50,105 bases of DNA from contig CAKSWS010000009.1 in NCBI GenBank assembly GCA_934512155.1, forward strand, positions 1 through 50,105, in the 5' to 3' direction. This document shows, one piece after another, positions 16,721-27,434 of the stretch; position 1 is the stretch's first letter, and the number at the start of each line of letters is the position of its first letter. The stretch comes from an uncultured Eubacterium sp. (GTDB taxonomy: Bacteria; Bacillota; Clostridia; Oscillospirales; Acutalibacteraceae). The translations under genes were made by a program, and so were the position numbers. Under the pieces are notes generated by a model. That model worked only from the letters and a program-made list of their open reading frames with translations, did not search any database and was not told where the DNA came from.

Positions 16721-18748
16721 ATGATAAATCTTAGCGATGATATAAAATTTGTTAAAGGTGTTGGAGAAAAAAGAGCCGAGCTTTTTAATAAGCTCGGCAT
16801 TTCTTGCGTTAAAAACCTGGTTAATTATTACCCGCGTGATTACCGTGATTGGTCTAAAGAAATGACTGTGGAAACATGCGAAGACGGTGAAAACGCCTGC
16901 ATTAAAGCAACCTTGGCAACTACTGTTAAAGAACATTTGATTCGCAAGGGATTGACCCTTTTCAAATGTGATTTTACAGACGGTAAAAACATTATTCACG
17001 TAACGATTTTCAACAACAAATTTTTAGCAAAATCGCTAAAGCAATATGAAGAATATATACTTTTCGGAAAAATAAAAAAGAATTTAACAAGTGCCGAAAT
17101 GACCTCACCGCAAATTGAACCGGCAAAAAACAATATTGGCATACACCCAATTTATCCGGCAACAGATAAACTTAATTCAAAAGCCATTGCAAAAGTTATT
17201 AAAACCGCACTTGAAAATCTGCCGGAATTTATTGAAACGCTGCCGCAAGAGCTTTTAAAGGAGTACAACCTTGCCCCACGTGATTTTGCAATAAAACAAA
17301 TTCATTTTCCTGATAATTTTGAAAACCTGGAAAAAGCAAAAAAACGATTAATATTTGAAGAATTGCTTGTTTTACAATTAGGTCTTTTAAAACTTAAAAG
17401 CAGAAACAAGGAAAACACAAATTTAATTTTGAAGCACGATTACACACCTGAATTTTACAAACTTTTACCTTTTAAACCTACAGGAGCACAAAAAAGAGCA
17501 ATAATAGATTGCGTATGCGACATGCATAAAAACACACCTATGAACAGATTAATTCAAGGAGATGTAGGAAGCGGCAAAACTGCAGTTGCCGCAGGTGCCG
17601 TTTATTCTGCAGTAAAAAACGGTTTTCAATGTGCTTTAATGGCACCCACGGAAATTTTGGCAACACAGCATTTTGAAACCATGACAAATCTTTTAGCCAA
17701 AAGCGGCATAAACATTGAGTTAATAACGGGAAGCACCGGCGCAAAAGCAAAGCATAAAATTAAAACACGGCTTGCAAACGGCGAAATTGATTTTATAATC
17801 GGCACCCATGCCCTTATACAAAAGGATGTAGACTTTAAAAACCTTGCCCTTGTTATTACCGACGAACAGCACCGTTTTGGCGTTAACCAACGTGCAACAT
17901 TGGCATCAAAAGGCAAAAATGTTCATACTCTTGTTATGAGCGCCACACCTATTCCCCGAACACTTGCACTTATGATTTACGGCGATTTGGATATTTCCGT
18001 TCTTAATGAATTGCCCCCCGGCAGACAAACGATTCATACCGCCGTTGTTGACTCGTCTTACCATAATAAAATATTCAATTTTATTAAAAAAACCGTTGCA
18101 AACGGCCATCAAGCATATATTGTATGCAGCCTTGTAGAACAAAGCGAAAGCGAATTAATATCCGCAGAAAATTATGCTGAACATTTGGCAAACACGGTAT
18201 TTAAAGGCTACAATTTAGGTTTGATTCACGGCAAAATGAAAGCCGCCGAAAAGGAGCGGGTAATGGCTGCTTTTTCAGACGGCGACATTAAAATTTTAAT
18301 TGCCACAACGGTTATAGAAGTTGGAATTGACGTTCCTAACGCCACAGTTATGGTTATAGAAAACGCCGAAAGATTTGGACTTTCGCAACTGCACCAATTA
18401 CGTGGCCGTGTAGGCAGAGGCAATGACGAATCATACTGCGTTCTTGTTTCAGACTGTAAAACAGAAACAGCACAGGCAAGGCTGGATATTATGAAACGAA
18501 ATACCGACGGTTTTGTAATAGCCGATGAAGATTTAAAACAACGTGGACCCGGCGACTTTTTCGGCAGCAGACAACACGGTTTGCCTGACCTGAAAATAGC
18601 AGATATGTTAAATGATATTGACACACTGAAGCAATGCCGCAAATGTGCCGACAAAATTTTGATTGACGATTACAATTTAGATTTACCCAAGCACAAATAT
18701 TTGCTTTACGAAATTAATGAAATGTTTCGTAACTCCGCAATGAATTAA
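16721..18748 (+). CDS. recG: ATP-dependent DNA helicase RecG
   Basis: This 675-aa protein has an N-terminal wedge/OB domain (about 1-150) with RDWSKEM-type sequence, then a superfamily 2 helicase with Walker A GDVGSGKTAVAAG, DEQHRFG, SATPIPRTLAL and QLRGRVGRG. RecG remodels stalled forks and Holliday junctions. Length is normal. It starts 2 bases after the fakA stop, so it is in the same transcript, and it ends at a strong terminator. Confidence 0.96.
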   Translation: MINLSDDIKFVKGVGEKRAELFNKLGISCVKNLVNYYPRDYRDWSKEMTVETCEDGENACIKATLATTVKEHLIRKGLTLFKCDFTDGKNIIHVTIFNNKFLAKSLKQYEEYILFGKIKKNLTSAEMTSPQIEPAKNNIGIHPIYPATDKLNSKAIAKVIKTALENLPEFIETLPQELLKEYNLAPRDFAIKQIHFPDNFENLEKAKKRLIFEELLVLQLGLLKLKSRNKENTNLILKHDYTPEFYKLLPFKPTGAQKRAIIDCVCDMHKNTPMNRLIQGDVGSGKTAVAAGAVYSAVKNGFQCALMAPTEILATQHFETMTNLLAKSGINIELITGSTGAKAKHKIKTRLANGEIDFIIGTHALIQKDVDFKNLALVITDEQHRFGVNQRATLASKGKNVHTLVMSATPIPRTLALMIYGDLDISVLNELPPGRQTIHTAVVDSSYHNKIFNFIKKTVANGHQAYIVCSLVEQSESELISAENYAEHLANTVFKGYNLGLIHGKMKAAEKERVMAAFSDGDIKILIATTVIEVGIDVPNATVMVIENAERFGLSQLHQLRGRVGRGNDESYCVLVSDCKTETAQARLDIMKRNTDGFVIADEDLKQRGPGDFFGSRQHGLPDLKIADMLNDIDTLKQCRKCADKILIDDYNLDLPKHKYLLYEINEMFRNSAMN

Positions 18749-18758
18749 TACAGACAAA

Positions 18759-18797
18759 ATAATGCAGTATGCTAAAAACATACTGCATTATTTTTTT
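18759..18797. terminator. Terminator between recG and the methyltransferase gene
   Basis: ATAATGCAGTATG (18759-18771) pairs perfectly with CATACTGCATTAT (18779-18791) and is followed by a T run. The right arm overlaps the methyltransferase stop codon, so it may work in both directions. Confidence 0.9.
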
Positions 18798-19561
18798 GCC
18801 TTTAATTCGGCAATTGCCATATAATGACAAACATTAAATTCCGGCGGAGCAATTTCATTAAGCATTTTTAAATGCTCCCTTTCCCATGCGAAAATTTCAT
18901 TTGCCGTCAAAGATGCACCTACACCACGGCAAGCTTTCATTCTTCCGTTCCACCCCTCACGGGTAAAATGAACATTCATTTTAATTTCATTATGATAAAC
19001 CAAGTCAAAATACTCGTTATAACAAATCGGAATTTCAATAGGTGAAACCCTTTCATTACATCCGCTCCACAACGGATTATATTTTAAAACAAGTTTTTCG
19101 CTTGCAGCGGCAATCTTATCTTCAAAAGGCAACCAATTCATTACAAGAACAACAAATTTACCGTTTTTCTTTAAAAACCGATAAATTTTAGGTGCCAAAA
19201 CAGAATGATTAAAATACCAAAAGCACTGGCAAGCGGTAACAACATCAAATTCATTATCAGAAAAAGCCCAGTCTTCTGCAGATGAAACAACATATTTTAT
19301 GTCTTTATTGACAGATAAAATTCTTGCCTGCTCTATTTGATTTTTTGAAGCGTCTGCACCAACCCATTTTCCACCATAAGAATACATATTTCGTGGCAAT
19401 ACGCCTGTACCGGTCCCTATATCAAGCACACTTTGACCGCTTATACACAAATTTCTTTTAACAATTTCAGAATAAAATTCTAACGGATAAACATCTCGAT
19501 ATTTGGCATAATCTTTTGAGGTTTTTCCCCAATCAAAAGGCTTCCCGCCGTCCACAGACAT
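18788..19561 (-). CDS. Class I SAM-dependent methyltransferase
   Basis: The 257-aa protein has the class I SAM-binding glycine motif VLDIGTGTGVLPRN, then GADASKNQIEQAR, an acidic DVVTACQCFWYF segment and a hydrophobic strand KFVVLVMNW, as in the UbiE/COQ5-like group. The substrate is unknown. I chose ATG 19561 because GGGGG precedes it at about 7 bases; the GTG six bases earlier overlaps the ribosome site. It follows radC closely (about 13 bases) on the same strand. Confidence 0.85.
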   Translation of the reverse strand: MSVDGGKPFDWGKTSKDYAKYRDVYPLEFYSEIVKRNLCISGQSVLDIGTGTGVLPRNMYSYGGKWVGADASKNQIEQARILSVNKDIKYVVSSAEDWAFSDNEFDVVTACQCFWYFNHSVLAPKIYRFLKKNGKFVVLVMNWLPFEDKIAAASEKLVLKYNPLWSGCNERVSPIEIPICYNEYFDLVYHNEIKMNVHFTREGWNGRMKACRGVGASLTANEIFAWEREHLKMLNEIAPPEFNVCHYMAIAELKAKK

Positions 19562-19574
19562 ATACACACCCCCA

Positions 19575-20264
19575 TTATTTAAAATACTGAGAAAACTGTG
19601 ATGAAATTTTCATTGAGCAAACAGATTCATCACCCACAATAATATGATCTAACAATTTAACACTAATGTTATCAAGCATATCACGCAATTTTAATGTGAA
19701 ATTAATATCTTGAGCGGAAGGAAAAGCCTCGCCGCCGGGATGATTGTGTGCAACAACAGCTGAAGCCGCATTATCGTTTAATGCAACTTCTAAAATTTTA
19801 CGAGGGTCTATACTTAATTTATTTACACTACCTTCACCAAATTCCCTGCAAGATATAATTTTATTTGAATTATTAAGAGTTACAAAAATTATTTTTTCCA
19901 CAGTTTCATTTGCAAGAATGTTACAAAAATATTGCTGCATTTGCAAAACACCCGCAAATTCAACAACGCCGTTATTTTTACTTCTATTACCACGCTTTCC
20001 AAGTTCTTTAATAAGAGTAATTAAAATTGCGGCATTTGTTCCGATTCCGTCTACTTTTGATAAAGAATCAACGGTTGCATTAAGCACATTATTTAAACTG
20101 CCAAAGGTTTTAATAAGCTCCTTGGCAATGGGCTTAACATCACGCCTTGGAATAGCATAAGTTAAAAGTAACTCTAAAACCTCATAATCATTTACAAGAC
20201 TTTCCCTGCTGTGCAAATACTTTTCTTTGATTCTTTGTCTGTGCCCATCGGTATGATTTAACAT
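19575..20264 (-). CDS. radC: RadC-family JAB-domain protein
   Basis: This 229-aa protein has an N-terminal helix-hairpin-helix region (VDGIGTNAAILITLI) and a C-terminal JAB/MPN domain with the metal motif HNHPGGEAFPSAQD. The family was once thought to act in DNA repair; its real activity is unclear. It is followed by the methyltransferase gene and lies downstream of ilvC, but the terminator at 20322-20345 separates it from ilvC. Confidence 0.93.
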   Translation of the reverse strand: MLNHTDGHRQRIKEKYLHSRESLVNDYEVLELLLTYAIPRRDVKPIAKELIKTFGSLNNVLNATVDSLSKVDGIGTNAAILITLIKELGKRGNRSKNNGVVEFAGVLQMQQYFCNILANETVEKIIFVTLNNSNKIISCREFGEGSVNKLSIDPRKILEVALNDNAASAVVAHNHPGGEAFPSAQDINFTLKLRDMLDNISVKLLDHIIVGDESVCSMKISSQFSQYFK

Positions 20265-20321
20265 AATTTTTCCTCTTTACCGTTTTAATATATTGTAAAC
20301 AAGGGATAATAAAAACAAAAA

Positions 20322-20345
20322 GCAGGTGCAGTAACCTGCACCTGC
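20322..20345 (-). terminator. Terminator of ilvC
   Basis: GCAGGTGCAG (20322-20331) pairs with CTGCACCTGC (20336-20345) around a 4-base loop; on the minus strand it is followed by TTTTTGTTTTT. It ends the ilvC transcript. Confidence 0.88.
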
Positions 20346-20357
20346 ATAAAAGTTTAA

Positions 20358-21434
<1,077 letters not shown>

Positions 21435-21461
21435 CTACGCATTGCATTTTTTACAATTTTC

Positions 21462-21490
21462 ATTATAGCTTGTATGATGTCTAATGTCAA
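21462..21490 (-). promoter_or_regulatory. Consensus promoter of ilvC
   Basis: On the minus strand, TTGACA (21490-21485) and TATAAT (21467-21462) are 17 bases apart: a perfect sigma-A promoter. The ~70-base leader has a small TGCGT/ACGCA hairpin but no T-box features. Confidence 0.9.
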
Positions 21491-21508
21491 TAACTATTTT
21501 AATTTTTT

Positions 21509-22165
21509 TTACAAATGTTCAATAGCATGTAAAATATGAAGCCTCATTGCCGTTCTTGCGCCTTCCGGATTACGCTTCTTAATAAACTCCATAATCATTC
21601 TGTCGTCATTAAGATTGTTTTCACTTACAGTATCATCTTTAGTCAAAACAATTACACCTTTTTTAATTGCATTAAATATAATAGGCATAAATTGCTTAAC
21701 AAACGAATTATGAGTTGCATTTGCAATACTTTCGTGAAACTTCTGTTCCTCGTAAGTTCTGTCTTCGCCGCTTTTTATTTTCTTTTCAATCTCTTCGCCA
21801 TAATAACAAATAGTTTTAATTTCTTCATCTGTTGCCCTTTCTGCCGCCAAATACGCACAATCAGGCTCAAAAATCAATCTCATTTCAAACAAGTCGTCAA
21901 GTCCCGAAGCAATATCGCTTAAATCATTTGTATTTATAATAGTATTAGAGGTAACAAATGTTCCTTTGCCTCTTTTAATTTCAAGCACGCCGCTTGTTGT
22001 TAAAATTTTTATTGCTTCTCTTAAAGTAGAACGGCTAACGCCCAATTCAAGTGAAAGTTCATTTTCATTAGGCAGCTTATCGCCAACAGAAAACCTGTTT
22101 TCCACCTCTATCATTTTAAGGATTTGCTGTGCCGTACTGTCTGCCAACATTTTGGATTTTGCCAT
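21509..22165 (-). CDS. GntR-family regulator, FadR subfamily (FCD domain)
   Basis: The 218-aa protein has an N-terminal winged helix with VGDKLPNENELSLELGVSRSTLREAIKIL and a C-terminal helical FCD domain with metal-type residues (DLFEMRLIFEPDCAYLAAERAT, FHESIANATHNSF). Such proteins sense small organic acids or sugar acids and usually repress nearby genes. Two operator-like repeats overlap its promoter, so it likely controls itself. Its targets are unclear: ilvC is downstream on the same strand and the DUF815 gene is divergent. Confidence 0.9.
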   Translation of the reverse strand: MAKSKMLADSTAQQILKMIEVENRFSVGDKLPNENELSLELGVSRSTLREAIKILTTSGVLEIKRGKGTFVTSNTIINTNDLSDIASGLDDLFEMRLIFEPDCAYLAAERATDEEIKTICYYGEEIEKKIKSGEDRTYEEQKFHESIANATHNSFVKQFMPIIFNAIKKGVIVLTKDDTVSENNLNDDRMIMEFIKKRNPEGARTAMRLHILHAIEHL

Positions 22166-22186
22166 AGATACACCTTCTTTGCAAAT

Positions 22187-22229
22187 ATAATATCACACTT
22201 GTACAACAAATGTCAACAAGTTGTCCAAC
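22187..22229 (-). promoter_or_regulatory. GntR gene promoter with two operator-like repeats
   Basis: On the minus strand, TTGACA (22216-22211) and TATTAT (22192-22187) are 18 bases apart. The palindromes TTGTACAA (22199-22206, in the spacer) and TTGTCCAA (22221-22228, just upstream of -35) are similar to each other and fit GntR/FadR half-site symmetry. Autorepression is inferred. Confidence 0.65.
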
Positions 22230-22299
22230 ATCTTACAACAAAAACAGGTTAATTTTATTCAAATATTTAGTAAAAATACTCAAAATCAGTTTAAATCTC

Positions 22300-22328
22300 T
22301 TGCCAACACTAATATAATGTTTTATTAT
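22300..22328 (+). promoter_or_regulatory. Promoter of the DUF815 gene
   Basis: TTGCCA (22300-22305) and TATTAT (22323-22328) are 17 bases apart, about 50 bases before the gene. Confidence 0.5.
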
Positions 22329-22380
22329 ATAAACATATAACACGGTATTATAAATAATACGATATATGGAAGTGGAGAAA

Positions 22381-23613
22381 ATGAATAAAGCACAAGAATT
22401 AAGATTTTACATTGAGGCACTTTGTGTTTATGATTTAAAGCAGGATCCGGTTATGGCGGCATTGCTTGATTTACTGCAAAACATAAACAGCGAAGGCGTT
22501 TTGGAAAAACAAAGCGAATTTTTCAGAGCAGTTACAAGGCATGAATCTTTCAAGCACTATGTTTCAAAGCTTATATTGAAAGACGATAATGCATTTACAA
22601 AAGCGGCGGCAAGCAAAAATGTTGATAAACTGCCAAAATCCGTATTAAACGGAGTTAAAAGCGATTTGGAAAAGCTTGAAGCCATTGCGTCTGTTAAACC
22701 GGAGGATATTTACAATGCCGTAATAAATGAAGATTTACGAAATGTACTTATGACATTGCCAAAATGGGAAACCGGCACCGCAAAAGCACCACTTAAAGAA
22801 AATTGGGGCAGTCAAGTTGATGCCTTAATTGAATATCATGCGGAAAACGGATACGGTTTATATTCAAAATTTAATGCATTCACTTGGAGAAATCATTCAC
22901 TGTTCCCTCTTTCATGCACAGACCCGATAACTTTAAGCGATTTAAAAAATTACGAACTTCAAAGACAACAGGTTATTGACAACACGGAAAGCTTTGTTAA
23001 AGGTTACCCGTCAAACAACGTTTTACTTTACGGCGACCGTGGAACAGGCAAAAGTTCAACAGTACATGCCGTTTTAAATGAATATGCAAAAAACGGCCTT
23101 AGAATGATTGAAATTTCCAAAAGCGATATTCCCGATTTAACAATGATTAGAGAAATACTTTCCGACAGTCCAATGAAATTTATTATTTTTATTGACGATT
23201 TGTGCTTTGATTCCCACGATGATTCCTTCGGAGAACTTAAAGCGGCACTGGAAGGAAGCCTTTCCGGCAAAAAGCCAAACACATTAATTTACGCCACTTC
23301 CAACAGGCGCCATTTAATTAAAGAAAGCTTTTCAGACAGAGAAAATGATATAAATAAAAACGATATTATGCAAGAACAATTAAGTCTTTCAGACAGATTC
23401 GGTCTTTCCATTACATTTATTAACCCAAACAAAAAAGACTTTCTTGATATTGTTGAAAAGCTGGCAAGCGACAGAAAACTTGACGTTGATAAAGACAAGT
23501 TGTTTCTTGTTGCCGAGCAATGGGCAACCAAAAAAGGCGGCAGGTCGCCGAGATGTGCAAAGCAATTTATTGATTTTGTTGAAAGTGCTGAAAAGCGTGG
23601 TAAAGAATGGTAA
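22381..23613 (+). CDS. DUF815-family AAA ATPase
   Basis: The 410-aa protein has a helical N-terminal part and a C-terminal ATPase with Walker A YGDRGTGKSSTVHAV, Walker B FIIFIDDLCFD, a sensor-like YATSNRRHL and an arginine-rich lid. This is the DUF815 family, widespread in bacteria and of unknown role. I chose ATG 22381 since GTGGAG precedes it, though only 3 bases away; ATG 22366 lacks any such site. It has its own promoter and is not tied to a clear partner gene. Confidence 0.9.
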   Translation: MNKAQELRFYIEALCVYDLKQDPVMAALLDLLQNINSEGVLEKQSEFFRAVTRHESFKHYVSKLILKDDNAFTKAAASKNVDKLPKSVLNGVKSDLEKLEAIASVKPEDIYNAVINEDLRNVLMTLPKWETGTAKAPLKENWGSQVDALIEYHAENGYGLYSKFNAFTWRNHSLFPLSCTDPITLSDLKNYELQRQQVIDNTESFVKGYPSNNVLLYGDRGTGKSSTVHAVLNEYAKNGLRMIEISKSDIPDLTMIREILSDSPMKFIIFIDDLCFDSHDDSFGELKAALEGSLSGKKPNTLIYATSNRRHLIKESFSDRENDINKNDIMQEQLSLSDRFGLSITFINPNKKDFLDIVEKLASDRKLDVDKDKLFLVAEQWATKKGGRSPRCAKQFIDFVESAEKRGKEW

Positions 23614-23632
23614 ATAAAATTTTAAAAAACAG

Positions 23633-23701
23633 TTAACAATTTTTACCGTTTGTTTACCGAATAATCAAATTATGAACAAAAACAAGTGATAATATTATCA
23701 C
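23633..23701 (+). promoter_or_regulatory. Regulatory region of the two-component/htrA operon
   Basis: TTAACA (23633), TTACCG (23643) and TTACCG (23654) recur every 10-11 bases, the pattern bound by PhoP/OmpR-type regulators. Downstream is a perfect 16-bp palindrome GTGATAATATTATCAC (23686-23701) that contains a possible -10 box TATTAT. Self-activation by the regulator encoded next is inferred. Confidence 0.5.
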
Positions 23702-23727
23702 AATGAATAAAACAAAGGAGACACATT

Positions 23728-24423
23728 ATGAGCAATAAAATTCTTGTTGTTGATGACGATCTTAACATTTGCGAACTTCTTAAACTTTATCTTGAAAATG
23801 ACGGATACACCGTTTTTGTTGCCAACGACGGAAAAGCGGCTGTTGAAACATTTGAAGCCAAATCTCCTGATTTGGTTTTGCTTGATATAATGCTTCCGAA
23901 AATGGACGGATGGCAGGTTTGCCGTGAAATACGCAAAACCTCATCTGCACCGATTATTATGCTTACTGCAAAAGGTGAAACATTTGATAAAGTTTTGGGT
24001 CTTGAATTAGGCGCAGACGACTATGTTACAAAACCTTTTGAAGCAAAAGAGGTTATGGCAAGAGTTAAGGCTGTTTTAAGGCGCACAAAAGGCGACGGCG
24101 AAACAGCAGATTCCGAAAAGAAAACAATTGTTTATGACAACCTTGAAATAAATATTGTTAACTACGAGCTTAAAGTTAAAGGCGTTCCTGTTGACACACC
24201 GCCTAAAGAATTGGAACTTATTTACCATTTTGCATCAAATCCAAACAGAGTTTATACAAGAGACCAGTTGCTTGACGAAGTTTGGGGATTTGATTATTAC
24301 GGCGATTCGAGAACAGTTGACGTACACGTTAAAAGACTTCGTGAAAAGCTTGAAGGTGCTTCAGACAAATGGGCGCTTAAAACAGTTTGGGGTGTTGGAT
24401 ACAAATTTGAAACCAAGGAATAA
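23728..24423 (+). CDS. OmpR/PhoB-family response regulator
   Basis: The 231-aa protein has a receiver domain (about 1-120) with DDD at 9-11, the phospho-acceptor Asp53 in LLDIMLPKMDG and Lys in VTKPFEAKE, then a winged-helix DNA-binding domain (about 130-230) with RDQLLDEVWGFDYYGDSRTVDVHVKRLREK. It is followed 2 bases later by its kinase, and then by an HtrA protease. AAAGGAG precedes the start. A role in envelope or secretion stress like CssR is suggested by the protease. Confidence 0.96.
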   Translation: MSNKILVVDDDLNICELLKLYLENDGYTVFVANDGKAAVETFEAKSPDLVLLDIMLPKMDGWQVCREIRKTSSAPIIMLTAKGETFDKVLGLELGADDYVTKPFEAKEVMARVKAVLRRTKGDGETADSEKKTIVYDNLEINIVNYELKVKGVPVDTPPKELELIYHFASNPNRVYTRDQLLDEVWGFDYYGDSRTVDVHVKRLREKLEGASDKWALKTVWGVGYKFETKE

Positions 24424-24425
24424 TT

Positions 24426-25955
24426 ATGAAAGCAAAAGAGAAAATAAAAAACTTTGCGCAAAAGAATTTTCCGTACAATAAGAGCATTTTCATAAAATAT
24501 TTAACGCTTTTTGTAATAATATTTTTAGTTAGCTTAACTATTTTAGGCATTTCTGTTTTTGCATTAATAAACAATTACACAACAGATGAAAAAACTAACT
24601 TACTGAAAGAAAACACAGCCTCAATTTCCAGCACAGTTTCTACCACCCTTATTACACAGGATATGAACAGCTCATACAGCATGGAAAAAGAGCTTATTTG
24701 CGAAACGCTGGCAACAGTTTCAAAATCTATTGATGCGGATGTGTTTGTTTGCGATGTTGAGGGCAACATAATTATGTGCAAAGAAAAAGCAACATCATCT
24801 TTTTCAACAGACCATTTTGAAAGTTGCCGCCAACATGACGACCTTGTTATGAGCAACCACGTACTTTCAACTGTTTACCAGCAAGGCTCTATTGTAGAAA
24901 AAGCAAATCTTTACGGCGTTAAATATTTTATAGTCGGCTGTCCTATTTATTCCGACGGCGATATAATCGGCACGGTTTTTGCCCTTACCGATTCTAAAAT
25001 GCAATCGCTTACATTCGGTTATATCAGGTTATTTTTAATTTCCGCATTTTTCAGCCTTATTTTTGCATTTGTTGCCATATACTATTTAACAAAAAGAATG
25101 GTTACGCCCCTTAAACAAATGAGCAATGCGGCAAAGAAATTTGCTCTTGGTGATTTTTCATACCGTGTTAAAATTACAGGCGAAGACGAACTTGCGGATT
25201 TAGGCAAAGCGTTTAATGATATGGCAAACTCACTGGATGTGCTTGAAAGTTCCAGAAGAAGTTTTGTTTCAAACGTTTCCCACGAATTAAAAACACCTAT
25301 GACATCTATTTCCGGATTTATTGACGGAATATTAGACGGCACTATTCCGAAAGAAAAACAGGAATATTATTTAGGAATTGTAAGCGGAGAAGTTAAAAGA
25401 CTTTCAAGGCTTGTTGTTTCAATGCTAAATATGAGTAAAATTGAAAGCGGCGACCTGGAAATGAAGCCCAGCAATTACGAAATAACAGACCAAATAATAC
25501 ACATTCTTTTAACATTTGAGCAAAAAATAGAAAATAAGAATATTGAAATTAAAGGGCTTGAGGATTTACAGCCAACATACATTGTTGCCGACCCCGATAT
25601 GATTTATCAAGCCATTTACAATCTTTTTGACAACGCTGTTAAATTTACAAATGACGGCGGCTACATTAAAGTTGAACTTAAAGATTTAGGTTCAACAATT
25701 GAAGTTGCCATTGAAAACAGCGGAACAGGCATTAAAGCTGAAGAACTTTCAAAAGTTTTTGAAAGATTCTATAAAGTTGACAAAAGTCGCAGCCTTGATT
25801 CAAAAGGCGCAGGACTTGGACTGTATATTGTTAAGCTGATGATTGAAATGCACGGCGGCAAAGTTCGTGCAGAAAGCAACAGCGAAGATATGGCAAGATT
25901 TACATTTACATTGCCGAAACAATACAGCCCTATATACAAAAAGGAGTTAAAATAA
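24426..25955 (+). CDS. Membrane sensor histidine kinase (HAMP, HisKA, HATPase)
   Basis: The 509-aa protein has a short basic N-terminus, a membrane segment (about 22-46), an extracellular sensor of about 150 residues, a second membrane segment (about 200-223), HAMP (about 224-275), HisKA with the His in NVSHELKTPMTS, and an ATPase with NLFDNAVKFTNDGG and GAGLGLYIVK. It should phosphorylate the regulator encoded just before it. Its stop overlaps the start of the protease gene by one base (TAATG), so the three are made together. Confidence 0.95.
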   Translation: MKAKEKIKNFAQKNFPYNKSIFIKYLTLFVIIFLVSLTILGISVFALINNYTTDEKTNLLKENTASISSTVSTTLITQDMNSSYSMEKELICETLATVSKSIDADVFVCDVEGNIIMCKEKATSSFSTDHFESCRQHDDLVMSNHVLSTVYQQGSIVEKANLYGVKYFIVGCPIYSDGDIIGTVFALTDSKMQSLTFGYIRLFLISAFFSLIFAFVAIYYLTKRMVTPLKQMSNAAKKFALGDFSYRVKITGEDELADLGKAFNDMANSLDVLESSRRSFVSNVSHELKTPMTSISGFIDGILDGTIPKEKQEYYLGIVSGEVKRLSRLVVSMLNMSKIESGDLEMKPSNYEITDQIIHILLTFEQKIENKNIEIKGLEDLQPTYIVADPDMIYQAIYNLFDNAVKFTNDGGYIKVELKDLGSTIEVAIENSGTGIKAEELSKVFERFYKVDKSRSLDSKGAGLGLYIVKLMIEMHGGKVRAESNSEDMARFTFTLPKQYSPIYKKELK

Positions 25956-27418
25956 TGAGCGAATTTGATGAAAAAGAATTCGGCGAAGAAAAAAAACAGG
26001 AAACTAATGAGCCTGTGAACACACCGCCCACCGAAGAAAACACAACATACCACTATGTTTACAAAAAAGCGAATGACACAACTAAATCAAACAGCGGTGA
26101 AGAAAGCAATGTCGGTCAAGACAATTTCAACGGTGCATCCTATTACACTCCGCCTATTAATAATGAAAACAGCGAAACAAATGTGTCAGAAAAAAAGCCT
26201 AAAAAGAAAAAGAACAAAACAGTTATTACCATTGTTGTAATCGTTGCCGTTTGCGTTGTTGCGGCAATAATTGGAATTTTTGCTGCAAAAGATGCAGGAA
26301 AATCCAACAACAACGGCACAACAAGTAATGACAATTCATCAGTTTCACAAGTTGAAACAAAAGACCAAGACGATGTGGCAAAAACGGATGGCACAGGCAA
26401 TTACACTGTTGCAGGCATTGCCGAAAAATGTATAAACTCTTGTGTAGGCATTACTGTTTACACAGAATCCTCAAACTACGGAAACTTTTATAATTACGGT
26501 TCCGGCGGTAATTCTTCACAAAACGGCGAAGAAGCAAAATCAAGCGAAGGTTCGGGCATTTTAATGCTTGAAAGCAACGGAAAAACATATATTTTAACTT
26601 GCGCACACGTTATAAGCGACGGAACAAGCTTTACCGTTACAACAAATGACGGCGAACAGTATGATGCAACAATGGTGGCATATGATTCCCAAACAGATAT
26701 AGGCGTTCTTTCAATTAATGCAACAGGTCTTCAAATTGCCGAATTTGCTGATTCAAGTTCAACAGTTTTAGGCGAACAGGTTGTTGCCATAGGTTGCCCC
26801 GGCGGTTTGGAATTTATGAACAGTGTTACAAGCGGTTATGTTTCGGCACTTGCAAGACCTATCAGCTCCACAATCGGATACGACACAGATTGTATTCAAA
26901 TAGATGCAGCAATTAACCCGGGCAACAGCGGCGGCGCATTGTTTAATATGCAGGGTCAGGTTATCGGCGTTAACTCTTCAAAAATTGCCGCAACCGAATA
27001 TGAAGGCATAGGCTTTGCAATTCCAAGCAACACAGCTATTGACATTGCAAACAGCCTTATTAAATCAGGATATGTTGAAGGCAGGGCAAAATTAGGCATT
27101 ACCTATAAAAACATCGAAACTTACCAAAATGCAAGTTCAATATTATCGGCGCTTGAACAACTTGGTTACAAAGATGCAACAGGCACAATGGTAATTAATG
27201 AAATTACCGATGATTCCGATTTGAAAAACAAAGATGTTAAAGAATATGATATGATTGTTGCCGTAAACGGTGATACAATGACATCCACAGACGTATTAAC
27301 ATCTGTTTTGTCAGACAGCAAACCGGGCGACACAATTACCCTTACCATTGCAAGAATAAGCGGAAATAAGATTGACACATTTGATGTTGATTGCAAACTT
27401 ATTGAATCAAAAGGCTGA
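25955..27418 (+). CDS. HtrA/DegP-like membrane-anchored serine protease with PDZ domain
   Basis: The 487-aa protein has a cytoplasmic Glu/Lys-rich tail, one membrane segment (about 88-111), a low-complexity Ser/Asn linker, and a trypsin-like domain with His218 (LTCAHVI), Asp248 (SQTDIGVLSI) and Ser325 (NPGNSGGALF). The PDZ domain (about 390-487) has YDMIVAVNGDTM. HtrA proteases degrade or refold misfolded exported proteins outside the membrane. The overlap with the kinase gene and the operon position resemble CssRS-htrA of Bacillus, where the two-component system senses secretion stress; that link is inferred. Confidence 0.94.
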   Translation: MSEFDEKEFGEEKKQETNEPVNTPPTEENTTYHYVYKKANDTTKSNSGEESNVGQDNFNGASYYTPPINNENSETNVSEKKPKKKKNKTVITIVVIVAVCVVAAIIGIFAAKDAGKSNNNGTTSNDNSSVSQVETKDQDDVAKTDGTGNYTVAGIAEKCINSCVGITVYTESSNYGNFYNYGSGGNSSQNGEEAKSSEGSGILMLESNGKTYILTCAHVISDGTSFTVTTNDGEQYDATMVAYDSQTDIGVLSINATGLQIAEFADSSSTVLGEQVVAIGCPGGLEFMNSVTSGYVSALARPISSTIGYDTDCIQIDAAINPGNSGGALFNMQGQVIGVNSSKIAATEYEGIGFAIPSNTAIDIANSLIKSGYVEGRAKLGITYKNIETYQNASSILSALEQLGYKDATGTMVINEITDDSDLKNKDVKEYDMIVAVNGDTMTSTDVLTSVLSDSKPGDTITLTIARISGNKIDTFDVDCKLIESKG

Positions 27419-27434
27419 TAAATTATTACAACAC

